Of a stretch of DNA of 64,000 nt, positions 1-9,870 are shown one piece after another. The stretch lies in NCBI GenBank assembly GCA_014904845.1, contig MU119222.1, positions 186,001 to 250,000 of the forward strand. Direction: 5' to 3'. The stretch comes from Acephala macrosclerotiorum (taxonomy: Eukaryota > Ascomycota > Leotiomycetes > Helotiales > Mollisiaceae). The position numbers and the translations under genes were made by a program. Positions within the stretch are counted from its first letter, which is position 1. Every line of letters starts with the position of its first letter. The notes under the pieces are model-generated. The model was not told the origin of the DNA. It saw only the letters and a list, made by a program, of their open reading frames with translations, and ran no database searches.

Positions 1-280
1 TTTAACGACTTCGAGTTTATATTATAAAAAAGTAATATTAGAATCGTTTTACGCATTTGCGAACTACGTAAAATACTATTTAAAGAATTAGAATATTATA
101 AATAGTCGAGCACTTTATATCCTCTAGTCAGATCACATGACTGGACTAGTCCTAATCCGGAACGACAATACTAGTCCAGTCTCATACCACTACAATATAA
201 ATACGAATTTGCTATTATTTATTGATTGCGAAAACGATATCTTACTAGCCGGTCCCGAAAAAATGTTGCAATTCATGAAT
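1..280. other. AT-rich intergenic DNA with a 12-bp inverted repeat
   Basis: The first 120 bases and 185-240 are AT-rich and resemble the RIP-degraded blocks elsewhere in the window. Between them is a less AT-rich stretch with a perfect 12-bp inverted repeat, GACTGGACTAGT at 139-150 and its complement at 170-181, separated by 19 nt. I see no gene here. Confidence 0.5.
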
Positions 281-681
281 TCAGAAGTCCTCCAACTTAT
301 ACACACCATATGAAGGCTCCTCGTATGGATGGGCACTAGGAAGTTCGTCAGACCAGCATAGAAAAGTGATCAATACCCAACTTACGTCTTTAGCGCGGCG
401 ACCGCCTTCCTAGCAATATCCTCGCCAAAGCATATCACTTCCACCCTAGCCTCCTCCGTGTGTTCCAGTTTGCCCACGCTTCCGATGTGTGGATTCGCTG
501 CATCTCCAGGGCGGAACTGACCGTTACCCAAAACGGTCCAGCAGCATTCGGTGTAGTTTCCCCCAGGATAGCGACCTGCACCAGCAGCGAAGATGGCGGC
601 CTTGCAGATTTCGAGAGCGGGCACGGGCGCGAAGAAGACAAGCCTAAATTTCGCAGCAGCGGCAGAAACAACGGTTGCCAT
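281..681 (-). CDS. Standalone YqfO/NIF3 insert-domain (CutA-like) protein, 2 exons
   Basis: Exon 1 is 386-681 and exon 2 is 281-335, with a 50-bp intron (GTAAGT donor, CTGAC branch-like site, CTAG acceptor). Joined, they encode 116 residues. The pattern GAGxYxGGNYTxC, GQFRPGDxANPxIG, VGKLE and a final AHPYEE matches the PII/CutA-like domain that is inserted in bacterial YqfO and other NIF3 proteins. Fungi also have it as a free-standing small protein. The metal-binding NIF3 body is absent, so no enzymatic role can be assigned. The AHPYEE motif lies only in exon 2 and restores the family's usual C-terminus, which supports the splice. The start ATG is at 679-681. Family assignment is confident; function is unknown. 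Confidence 0.85.
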
Positions 682-1650
682 TTCGGAAAATGTATCGGAA
701 GATCAGCTTGCTTTAGTTCAGAATGTCTAGAATGCGGTATGATCTGGACCTGGTGATGTGTTGCTTGGGACGTTGGTATTGGACGTTGGACGTTCGTTGT
801 GCCTGATGCGTCTTTGGTGGAGTCAATTGTGTGAGGTCTTAACACGTGATCTACGAAGGCGGTCGATTTTGAAATCCGGGGTTTTTTTTTTTTAGCTAGA
901 TCGTAGCGGGGCAAATTTTTCCATTTTTAGTACCCTGTCACACACCAAAAAACAATGCAAAAGTAGGTATCAACCGTGGAATTTATTCCCATCTTCACAT
1001 TCTATAATGAGAGTATTAATTGCAGCTTACCTAATAAACAATGCGCGGATTTTATCTTGCGGAATCTTATCTCATTCTCCTCTTCAAGTCCTATCTGTCC
1101 TGTCCATTCTATCGTGTATGGGTCCCCCATTTTTTTTGTGATTGTTATTTTTATAAGCATCCAAGTGTCCTCGATGGCGTTCGTATCTGGAGAATTGCCT
1201 ATATGTTTAAGTAATTTAATGTCCTCCTTAAATAGGCGTTATGTCTACTTACCGGCGTGGGAAGGAGTATTGTCTTATTAGAAAAGAAAGCAGGGTTGAT
1301 CGTACTCGAAAGTATTAGGATCATGTCTTTGGAGCATGATCTCGTGGCAAAATGGAATCAAGTGACGCTCTAAAACCTCTACTTGATACCGCAAATTATC
1401 ATACCGCCGCGAGAAGGTCCCTTTTTGTATTGGTCGTTCTTCTAGTACACTTCCCAAGAAGCCCTAATTGTAGGCCACTGCTGCCCTTTCAAATCCCACT
1501 GCCCCTTTTTCTCGCGCTCTTGCTCTGTAAAATCTGCTCGGTATTTACCCTCAATTTCCTCGTCATTCAGCTTCTCCATCTTCAAAGTATTGGCTATTTT
1601 TAGGCCTCAACCCCAGCCGGTGGGCCCATCTCACCTCGTGATTTCAGCCA
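682..1650. other. Intergenic, no gene seen
   Basis: This stretch holds the upstream region of the YqfO-like gene, including a T run near 883-893, and the downstream side of the HET gene. The short open frames show no coding character or recognisable motif. Confidence 0.5.
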
Positions 1651-3419
1651 TCACCGAGTTGGTTCTTGGCTTTCAGGACTGTCATCAATGTATCCTAAAG
1701 ACTTGTTCCCCAGAACCCCCCGCTCTCCGTGCATTATTCCATGCACATAAGCGAAACCCCTTAGGAGAAAATGATCGCCATCTGGCCGCAAGACAAATGG
1801 ATATTTGCTTCCGAGAGCGATATAGACCATGTCTCCTGGTCTAGTTGTGGATACACAGCATCCAATCAACCCGATTTCAGTAAGAAAGAAGCTAGATTCA
1901 GGGTACATGAAGTCCCAGACGGGTTTACCGAATTCAAGCCCATCTGCGTGTTTTGATTCCTCAGACATGTCTGGTGGTATGTACTTGTTGTAAGTTTCGT
2001 CGTCGAGCGCCAATTTCAAATAAGCAATAAATTTATACAGCAAATGGCGCTCGTTTGCGGGGTCGCTCTTCTCGTCCAATCCGAATGAGAAAGATGTTGC
2101 GGCAGCGGTAAGCACACTAGCGCTAAACGGTGTTTGTGACTGACTCTTTTCCATAGTCGTCAGGATTCTTTGCCAGACTTGCTTCAATTCATTTCTTCCC
2201 TCACCTGACTTGATCGTTTCGTTACCGAAGATGCTCTCGTTATAGAATTCGACGTACTTGATAGGATCGACAACAAATCCAGATAGAGATAGCACATTCA
2301 TTGTCTGATCAATGTTCCAAATTGGTTTGGTTTCCCCGGCCGGTTTCCATGGGATAGCTTTTCCAAAGCGAAATGGATTCCGAAAAAGCATAGGCAAGTC
2401 CCAACGTGGAATCCATGATGGGGTCTTGTTGCTAGTGTGGTCGTTATCATGGCGGTAGAGTAAGACATCTGTGTTTTGAAAATGGACAAACCCCGCTTCT
2501 ACAGAGTCCCGATACGCTCTGTCGTCATGATAGCTGCCCACCAGCAGTACGCGCTCGTGAAGCCGAAACTTTTGGAGAATGCAGTTTCCATAATGATATA
2601 GCCAGCAACGAGAGCGACCCGGTCCCATTCAATCGTCGCACGACCACAGTGAAGCAATCGCGCTTTATTAGCATTTATTTCTTGAACAGCCCATACTCGA
2701 GTGAAATAAGAATGGGAATAGAACCAGACCAGAGCTTCCCACATGGCCTCGGTGCTGAATTCGCATGCATTTGGCAGTGGGAGAAAGTCGCGGTTCTTAA
2801 ACACAACTTCCTGGTAAACATCACTGATGGAGCTCAGGTCTGAGACTGAAATGCCAACCTTTTGGCATAGGAAGTCCGAGATTGTTCGAATCGAGTGGAT
2901 GGCGAATTGGGCATATTGTTCCTGTGAATCTGGTCCAAGCCATATAAGGACAGCTTTTGCGGTTTGGTAAATCCTCAGCATCTGATTGACTTGACTGCTA
3001 CGTTCAGGAATGTCTGATTGATTTGTACTAAGAAGTTGTTAGACTTGAGGCAGCTGAGATAGGCAGAAGATGTTTGAAGGAACATCAACGCCATGTAAAC
3101 AACTGGAGTTGAGAATTTCTTACCAGATAGCATCTACCCACAGAATCCTTGACCGATCTTGAAGCCGGAGATGGGTGAGTCCTGTATAAAGATTTCGGGT
3201 CACCTCCAGTCCTCTTCCATGGCAAGAGACCGATTCTCTAACATTTAGATCACCCCAAGCATAAGATATAGCTTCGTATTCCCGTAGGTTGGACCAGTCC
3301 ACAGTATGCAGCAAACATGATACGTGATCGCCTTCTTGCCCAGGTAGAAGCTCTAAAACCCTGAAGGAGGTCTGAGTAGGCAGACTATCATACTGATAAG
3401 TCTCCAGAGGCTGTGCCAT
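1651..3419 (-). pseudogene. HET-domain (heterokaryon incompatibility) gene, frame-broken and missing its core
   Basis: Exon 1 (3124-3419) starts at the only ATG that fits and carries YEAISYAWGD and LWVDAI. A 96-bp intron follows, and exon 2 from 3027 continues with CTNQ in place of the usual CINQ, then an IWLGP motif. In HET proteins these segments form the conserved incompatibility domain. Around 2500-2630 the frame must shift: the upstream frame stops at 2499, while the downstream frame (PSWIPRWD, then the C-terminal FVLRP...YVHGIMHGE block) is offset. The segment with the usual (S/T)DPRDKxxALLGL motif is missing. A 23-nt GTGGG...ACAG stretch would restore frame but is too short for a normal intron, and splicing would not bring back the lost core. 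An internal deletion is likely; an unusual but functional variant cannot be excluded. Confidence 0.65.
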
Positions 3420-3565
3420 TGCTCTTGCATAGAGACGGTTAAGATCCCGCAACCAAGGTGGACCAAAGGTGCTCTGTACTTGAAGCACTCTAAGAACGGT
3501 TCTGGGTTGTCTTCGGTTGCTCTGATTCAATTTGCTGGTAAAGTTACGTTGATGCTAAGAAGCCT
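3420..3565. other. Upstream region of the broken HET gene
   Basis: The frame upstream of the chosen ATG stays open to about 3530 but only from a TTG codon. The segment ends where the repeat element at 3566 begins, so little native promoter is left. Confidence 0.4.
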
Positions 3566-4060
3566 ACGAAAGCATGCTCCAGACTTTTATGCCAAAAAAA
3601 AAAAAAAAAAACAGGTGAGAGCACAGACAGCTGAGGAGGGCCTCTGATTGGGTGCTCTCATTTGCGGGCCTGCTAAAAATGAGAGCAGGGGGGGGCAATT
3701 CGAGGCTCGGCGCAGCACGGCAAGCGAAAAATCCACTTTTCATTTCCCAGAAAGCTCTTTACCCTTTAAAAGCTCTTTGCTTTTTTTCTTTTTTCCCTGT
3801 CTATGCTTGCATACCCACTTACGCTTATTATGTCTACGTATAAAAATTTATTTAAATTAAACTTTTAATTTTAAAATAATTTTTTTTTTAAAAAAAAAAT
3901 ACGTTTAAAATACGTTTAATATTTATATTATTTTTAATCGATTTAAAATTATTAAAATAAATATTATATAATATTTACGTGCGATTCGAAATCGCATTTA
4001 ATTAGTATTATTTTATTTTTAATATATAATTTTTAATTTCGAGTTTTAATTTGAAATTTA
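3566..4060 (+). mobile_element. RIP-degraded copy of an inverted-repeat DNA element (family of 41327-41983)
   Basis: The left end (CCTACGAAAGCATGCTCCAG, then ACTTTTATGC) matches the left terminus of the better-preserved element at 41327. Homology continues through the block GTGAGAGCACAGACAGCTGA and the TAAACTTTTAATTT segment near 3857. Past that point the sequence turns into A/T with C-to-T changes relative to the other copy (for example AAATGATTACTTTT there, AAATAATTTTTTTT here). The right terminus could not be located, so the end given is approximate. Confidence 0.65.
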
Positions 4061-4190
4061 TTACGAAAGTAAATAAGTGTGTATAATATAGATATAGATT
4101 GAGATGATGATCTATGGATAGAGAGCTCGACTATATATAGACAATGGAAGTCACGTGCGTAGCACGTGGATGTGGAGGGTTTCCCGTAAC
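4061..4190 (-). repeat. Dispersed palindromic island, copy 1
   Basis: This is a reverse-orientation copy of a roughly 130-bp sequence also found at 31693 and 56536 and, more diverged, at 7057. It has a TTACGGGAAA end, the palindrome CACGTGCGTAGCACGTG at 4152-4168, a CTATATATAG run and an ATCATCA-rich tail. It is flanked on both sides by AT-rich DNA yet keeps its CpA dinucleotides. Confidence 0.75.
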
Positions 4191-4476
4191 AAAATCGAAA
4201 AATAATTAGTTAATAATAAATTATATATATTAAAAACAAAAAAGTTTTATCGTACGTTATTATTATCGAGCTCGAATATAATATCTTTGTAATATCGACA
4301 AAAATATTTCGGAAAAAAATTTTTAATTAAATAATATATATAAATTATTAATTATTTTAAAAAAAATTTAAAATCGTTAGTAATTAGTTTGTTTAGCGAA
4401 TTATTAAATATATAATTTTTTTTTTTTTTCGAAACGAAAAAAACATTTTATTGAAATTAAATTTTTATTAAAAAAT
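4191..4476. repeat. AT-rich RIP-type block
   Basis: The sequence is nearly all A and T, with residual CG dinucleotides and few CpA, as expected after RIP. No gene or repeat ends were identified. It abuts the stop codon of the HET gene at 4477. Confidence 0.6.
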
Positions 4477-6582
4477 TTATACTATAGAAAACTCTCTTAA
4501 AGCAGGCTCATCTGGGCGATCACGAACCCAGCAGTCCTGCCACTTGATAGCCTCGCCGTCCATTAAACCGTGAATATATGCGTCACTCACAAGGCAGTGT
4601 TGCGGCCTGGCCTCGGTCTGATTCGGTGCTGCCGCTACCCCCAAGGACCGCAAAATAAATGGTGTCTTTCCTCCATACAACACCGCGACGATATCTCCAG
4701 CCTTGATGTTTGCATTCGTCGCGAGGCCTATGTACCCAAGCTTTGTGACGAATAAGGTGCGCCCACCGGCCATGTCCCTCACCCGTTGCCGCCCTTGGTC
4801 CAGCTGCCACCAGTTGCCCCAAGCCCCAGTATCGTGGTATGATTCTTTTGCTTTGGCCTTTATGAAGGTCTGTAAGGTGGCGAATGTCGGATTCTCCTTG
4901 ACTACCTCGCCCCGAGGATCCAGAAAATTAAAATCTATATTGAATCCAGGATTGGAAAAGTCGTACTGCTCGATGTGCAGCAGGCCAAAAGATGAATCGG
5001 CGGCGGGGCGGAGGCGTTCGAAGTGCTTTGGCTGCAAAAACCCATAATGCAGAGCCACTTGGAGGAGAAAGCCCTCTGCCAAGACGCTCGTGAGGTCTGA
5101 CTCGTCGAGTATAGCCGCATCGATAGGAGATACGCCAACGAGCGAGGTTCGAAACAAGACATTTAAAAGGGGCAGGCCGGTTGGATGCGTCCCGTCAAGG
5201 CCCCTCCCGATGAAAGATATGATGCTAGCGTAGTCCATCTCGAGTATCGGAATTTGGGCCACCTTGGAGATTTCGTCGCACTTAACCCCGAGTGGACGGA
5301 TGGTGGGAGAGTCTGAGGGCACAGAGATGTCCAAGACGACATTCCCGCGGCCAATCGTGTAAAAGGCGACATTCTCGCCGTCAATCTTGCCAAGTCTAGA
5401 GGCGTTGTACAGGTCGCCCAGCTCGCCTGCATTCTTGCGGAGCATTTCATATTGTCCCTTGACCCTCCAGTCTGGGACCCAGGACGGCAAATTACCTCTG
5501 TCAGGCCTTTGATCGTAAAGTCGGCTCGCTGCTTCGTTCAGGCTGTCTAGGCAGCCGGTCATACGAATATGAGCCCTGGAAAATTCCGTATACACGTCGG
5601 CGAAGGTAGTAGACACGCGATAGTCTGGCCGAGGATACCGGGCTGCGTCCGTGGCAAGACTCATGATGGCGTACATGCGGTCCTTCGGCTCGGTGCAGTT
5701 CTGATTTGCTGTACGTCGGAGCAGGAGGAAGAAGATTGGGTCTCGTTTGATAGCCTTTCGAAGGTCAAAGAAGAGGTTCAGCTCGGCCAATCCGCAGCTA
5801 TTAATGATAGCCCAGTGCTCGGCCTTGACAGCCTGCTCTAGCATGATCTTCTTTCGGTAGATTTGACGCCAGGCTTCATTGAGGCCAGCAAAATTGTCCC
5901 ACGAGATCTCCTTCTGCCCGCACTTGACGACCACAGTCCGGGCGAGTTGTACTTCTTGGTAGATCCACAGCCGGCTCCAGTACGGACGTCTGAGGAGATT
6001 TCGAACGGCCAGCCACGGTCGTTGGTTGAAGGGCTCGAGCACGTAACTCAGGATATGCAAGTGGTTTTCGTTATCTGCTTTCGCATAATGACCGCCCCAG
6101 TCCACGCATGTGTCCATGGCAAGGTCGCTATCGTCTCCTTCCTCGCCGAGCCATACGATGACTGACGAGGCGCCTCTGTATATGTCGGCCATCATCTGGA
6201 CCTGAGATTCTCGCTCTACGAAATCTGCCTGGTTGATGCATACCGCATCCACCCAGATGACGAATTCTTGATCATCTTTCCGAAGGTGTCGAAGTGCAGC
6301 TTCCAGGTTGATAGTGACGCACCACTCTTGTCCATCGAGAACGATCGGTCGGGTTACCTTAGGATCCCCCCAACAGTAGGACAGTGCGTTAAAAAATGGT
6401 GGCTCTTGGTCGCTTAGGGAAATTATGTGGAGAGTTGCGTGGATGCGCGCTTTGGAATCAAGGGCTGGAAGGATATGCAAAACCCGGATTTGCGTTTGGA
6501 TCTCGTCGAGAGGGCGATAGACTCTATCGGCTGCCGGGCTTTCAGAGTGTTTTTCTATTGAACTAAGGTTAGCTGAAGCCAT
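4477..6582 (-). CDS. HET-domain protein (heterokaryon incompatibility), 701 aa
   Basis: This is a single intact exon. The start at 6582 is the first ATG; the frame extends upstream only from a TTG codon. The conserved HET blocks are all present in order: FNALSYCWGD near residues 64-73, WVDAVCINQ near 110-118, ADIYRGASSVIVWLG near 132-146, PYWSRLWIYQEV, then EPKDRMYAIMSLA and SWVPDW. The C-terminus has the customary FILRSLG...YIHGLMDGEA segment that precedes the end of many HET proteins. HET domains trigger cell death when genetically different hyphae fuse; the partner of this one cannot be told. The gene sits between RIP-degraded blocks but is itself free of stops and of normal base composition, so it either escaped RIP or is not part of the repeats. 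Confidence 0.93.
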   Translation of the reverse strand: MASANLSSIEKHSESPAADRVYRPLDEIQTQIRVLHILPALDSKARIHATLHIISLSDQEPPFFNALSYCWGDPKVTRPIVLDGQEWCVTINLEAALRHLRKDDQEFVIWVDAVCINQADFVERESQVQMMADIYRGASSVIVWLGEEGDDSDLAMDTCVDWGGHYAKADNENHLHILSYVLEPFNQRPWLAVRNLLRRPYWSRLWIYQEVQLARTVVVKCGQKEISWDNFAGLNEAWRQIYRKKIMLEQAVKAEHWAIINSCGLAELNLFFDLRKAIKRDPIFFLLLRRTANQNCTEPKDRMYAIMSLATDAARYPRPDYRVSTTFADVYTEFSRAHIRMTGCLDSLNEAASRLYDQRPDRGNLPSWVPDWRVKGQYEMLRKNAGELGDLYNASRLGKIDGENVAFYTIGRGNVVLDISVPSDSPTIRPLGVKCDEISKVAQIPILEMDYASIISFIGRGLDGTHPTGLPLLNVLFRTSLVGVSPIDAAILDESDLTSVLAEGFLLQVALHYGFLQPKHFERLRPAADSSFGLLHIEQYDFSNPGFNIDFNFLDPRGEVVKENPTFATLQTFIKAKAKESYHDTGAWGNWWQLDQGRQRVRDMAGGRTLFVTKLGYIGLATNANIKAGDIVAVLYGGKTPFILRSLGVAAAPNQTEARPQHCLVSDAYIHGLMDGEAIKWQDCWVRDRPDEPALREFSIV

Positions 6583-7056
6583 GTCGTTAGAAATTGTCAG
6601 ATTCAAGGTAGCGTGGGTTGTGTAGTTAGGGGATCGAGTAGGCTTTTCCAAAAATATACATAGTGGGGAAGATTATTAATTAGAGAATCGCGCAGGTGCC
6701 TCGTGCTTAGTAACACTTTTAGGCATTAATTTTCCCTCATTTTTACGCTAAGTATTATTATTAAAACTTTTATAATTGATAATTTAAACGAGGATTTAAT
6801 ACAAGGCTTTTATTGGTTAAAACGATCGTAAGAACTTTCAAATTTACTTTTTATACGTATAAAATTTTTTTTTCAATTATATTTAAAAAATTTTAAATTT
6901 TAAATTTTTTATTATTTTAATAATAAAGCGTTTTTTTTTTTTTGAAAAAAAAAAAAAAATTGAAAAAATATATAATGTTTACAAGTTTTTTACCAAAATT
7001 GGCCCGTGTACGGCGGCGAGAAGAAAGTACAGAAGTCACGTGCCTTGAGTCTTCTT
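6583..7056. other. Upstream region of the HET gene with an AT-rich RIP-type block
   Basis: About 6720-6980 is AT-rich with long A and T runs near 6936-6962. No coding frame is seen. The remainder is the presumed promoter of the minus-strand HET gene. Confidence 0.5.
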
Positions 7057-7160
7057 TTACGGGAAGACCCTACACATAGGGCACGTGCGTAGCACGTGCC
7101 ACCAACTAGCTCCGTAGCTGAGGGTAAACCTCATTATTCATCTATATATATATATCCATC
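7057..7160 (+). repeat. Dispersed palindromic island, diverged copy 4
   Basis: It has TTACGGGAA at 7057-7065, the core palindrome CACGTGCGTAGCACGTG at 7082-7098 and a (TA)n run at about 7144-7156, in the same order as copies 1-3 but with insertions between the elements. An additional CACGTG lies at 7037-7042. Confidence 0.55.
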
Positions 7161-8047
7161 CACTGCTTCTATAGCACCCCACGTCCTTTGTGTGACATCT
7201 TCGTTCCGTGACAACAGATACTGCTATATGAATTGCACCTGCAGAATCCAAGCTACGTCCTACGCTGAGCATGGCCACCGCTGGATGAAGTTACTCAAGA
7301 AATCATCAATCAAGGCGCTCGAGGCATTGTACGGGGGACGTTGAGGATGCTACCCAGAGATAGCTGCGACATGATGCTCTTCAAACGGACTACACCATCA
7401 TTGTGAATCTAATTCGCTGGATCATCGACCGTCGAGTGTTTGTAATGGAAAGCAGGGTCGAATGAGAAGGAAAAACAAAGCTCAATTGGAAAGGAAATAT
7501 TGATGGTGCCGCTGCCTCACGAGTTCTCCCCTTCAAATCTCGTCATCAGCTCCTGCAAATAGAAACCCTCGCAGCTTCATCTAATTTCGCACATCAATGT
7601 GTTGGACCGAGAAAGTTACGTCCGTCTGGTTGTGCAGCTTGCTAAGAAGAATCGTGCAGCGGGAGAATCGGGCCAACAATCCTTCCAGTGCAGTCTCGCT
7701 GGCCCCCAAATCTTGGCACAGCCTCTGGCTAAATGTTTCATAAAATGGGCGCAAGGCAAGGCAGCCAATGAAGTCGCGCCAGTGAGATGAGGCACAGATT
7801 CTTACGGCCGACGGATCGCGATATGGAACAATCAAGAGAACGAACCAACATTTTCCAACAATTAGTGAAGCATGACGATAATAAGGAGATTAGATATAAG
7901 TACTAGAGTATCTGTGAGCAATTTAAGTTGAACATTTTTATTAACAACAGCATCAATATCAATCACAGCTTCCAACAATCACTTCTCGTCAAGCTTTCCT
8001 ACATTGAGCTTAGCACCATCTACACATTCAGGGGAAGCGCCTTTATT

Positions 8048-8048
<1 letters not shown>
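7161..8048. other. Intergenic, no gene seen
   Basis: Several short open frames occur on both strands (for example 7581-7835), but none has recognisable motifs or splice-supported extensions. Confidence 0.45.

Positions 8049-8094
<46 letters not shown>
8049..8094. repeat. 7-bp tandem repeat (AGCCACT)n
   Basis: About six and a half exact head-to-tail copies of AGCCACT lie roughly 260 bp upstream of the NmrA-like start codon, in the presumed promoter or leader. Such short arrays vary in length between strains. Confidence 0.9.
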
Positions 8095-8095
<1 letters not shown>

Positions 8096-8351
8096 TGTGC
8101 CTCAGCCTTACATCTACCCCTCAACAAACTCTATCTCTCTCTTTCAACCCACCTTCTTTCACGCTGTCCTCTATCGATCCTTTAAACAATCTGTGAAGAT
8201 CCAGAACGACGGCCCAAAGAGTTTCGAAATCGAGAATCACTCATAATCTCAGCCTCGACTGCTCGGTGCAACTACCCCGCCAAGGCATCAGCTCATCTAC
8301 AACACCATCCTTCCTTCCTACAAACAACCTTCTAACATCAAAGACTTTACA

Positions 8352-9350
8352 ATGGCCATCCCAAAGACCATCCTCGTCGTTGGTGCAACTGGCACACAAG
8401 GCGGCTCAACCGTCAAAGCCCTCCTCGCCTCTCCCCAACTCCCCGCAGACGCCCAAATCCTCGCCCTCACCCGCAACACCTCATCCCCCAAAGCCAAAGC
8501 TCTCGCAGCCCTCGACTCTCGAGTTCTCCTCCACACCGGCGACCCCACAGCCCCAGGAGCAATCTTCAACACCGCACCCGGCCACATCGATGCCGTCTTT
8601 TGTGTAACGGTGCATGGTCCACCAGGAGCTGAAGAAACACAAGCAGAAGGACTCTTCGATGCCTCCGTCGCCCACAACGTCTCTCATTTTGTCTTCACAT
8701 CTGCTGATCGAGGTGGAGAGACTGTTTCCGATACGAATCCTACTCCTGTCCCTCACATCGCGACTAAGTATCGAATCGAGAAATATATCAGAGAGAAGGC
8801 TGAGGGTACAAACACTGCATGGACATTCTTGCGTCCTGTTACGTTCTTTGATAACTTGACGAATGATTTCAATGGCAAGGGATTCTCTTCTATGTGGCAA
8901 GGAGTCGGCCAGAAGCCTGTCCAGATGGTAGCTACATCAGACATTGGATTCTTCGCCGCCAAAGCCTTGCTCGCTCCCGACGAGTGGTCTGGCAAGTCCA
9001 TCGGCATTGCTGGCGATGAGCTGAACTTCGAGCAAGCCAAGAAGGTGTTCAAGGACACACTTGGTTCCGAGATGCCGCATACCTTCGGCCTCGTGGGTAC
9101 ATTGGTCAAGACTGTCTTGGGTGATATAGGCTCGATGTTCAAGTGGTTTGAGAAGGATGGGTTCAATGTCGATATCCAGAAGGCGAGGAGCATTCATCCG
9201 GAATTGATGAACTTTGCCGCTTGGTTGGAGAAGGAAAGCCAGTTTGAGAAGGTTGAGAAGTTGGAGAAGACTTCTAGTAACAAGCTAGAGGAGACATCTA
9301 GTGGGAAGTGCGAGTGCGGAAGCAGATTCTGCTCAAAGTGCAAGAAGTGA
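8352..9350 (+). CDS. NmrA-like NAD(P)-binding family protein with Cys-rich tail, 332 aa
   Basis: The N-terminus ILVVGATGTQGGS is a Rossmann nucleotide-binding turn (G11, G14, G17), and the overall layout (SPKAKAL, a HFVFTSADRGG strand, a TFLRPVTFFDN segment, then a DIGFFAAKAL helix) fits the atypical short-chain dehydrogenases of the NmrA/HSCARG group. Members sense NAD(P) state or act as reductases; the catalytic role here is unknown. After the usual end of the fold there is a Lys/Glu/Ser stretch and a final Cys-rich tail with spacing CxCx(5)CxxC (CECGSRFCSKC), which could bind metal. The upstream region is pyrimidine-rich and carries a 7-bp tandem array. The start ATG at 8352 follows a CTTTACA leader; upstream ATGs in other frames are ignored. 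Confidence 0.88.
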   Translation: MAIPKTILVVGATGTQGGSTVKALLASPQLPADAQILALTRNTSSPKAKALAALDSRVLLHTGDPTAPGAIFNTAPGHIDAVFCVTVHGPPGAEETQAEGLFDASVAHNVSHFVFTSADRGGETVSDTNPTPVPHIATKYRIEKYIREKAEGTNTAWTFLRPVTFFDNLTNDFNGKGFSSMWQGVGQKPVQMVATSDIGFFAAKALLAPDEWSGKSIGIAGDELNFEQAKKVFKDTLGSEMPHTFGLVGTLVKTVLGDIGSMFKWFEKDGFNVDIQKARSIHPELMNFAAWLEKESQFEKVEKLEKTSSNKLEETSSGKCECGSRFCSKCKK

Positions 9351-9870
9351 TGAGAGCAGGTGTGATGGGTGACGTGGGACGCATTATGATAGGGGCGCGT
9401 GGGATACCAGGTTTCTCCCTTTGGCTTTGCATGGCTTTTTCTGGCAATGGGAATAGGGAATGGGAGTCGCTGAAGTTGTAGCAGACACACGCATAGGCGA
9501 AAAAATGCATGGAATCTCAATCGTACCCAGCCTCTCCCCTGACGAGTAACGCTACCTTTTTTTTTTTTTCGTGAACGGTATTCGAATCATGGGTGGATGC
9601 GGCTAGACCAGGACAAGTGTTCCACATGATTCAACATTTGGTAGGGCGAGCCTTTGACTTCCGCAGGCCAAAGCTGTTCTCCCACATGCTTCACGATCTC
9701 TATATCATACCTTTTTTTATAAGTCCTTACACACGATAGCTCGAGCCCCAGGCCAATAACAAGCTTCGCCTTTCATTTACCTCCAATTTCCACTTGATAT
9801 TCCCCAATAATTTTGACAAATTAGCAACTTCGACTCAACGGCATCCTCAGCTTCCCCGCATCACAACACA
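9351..9870. other. Intergenic
   Basis: This is the 3' region of the NmrA-like gene and the promoter of the next gene. A T run lies near 9557-9569. No further gene is seen. Confidence 0.5.

Noticed and set aside
7581..7835. 84-codon minus-strand frame
   Set aside because: No homologous motif and no good start context or splice partners.
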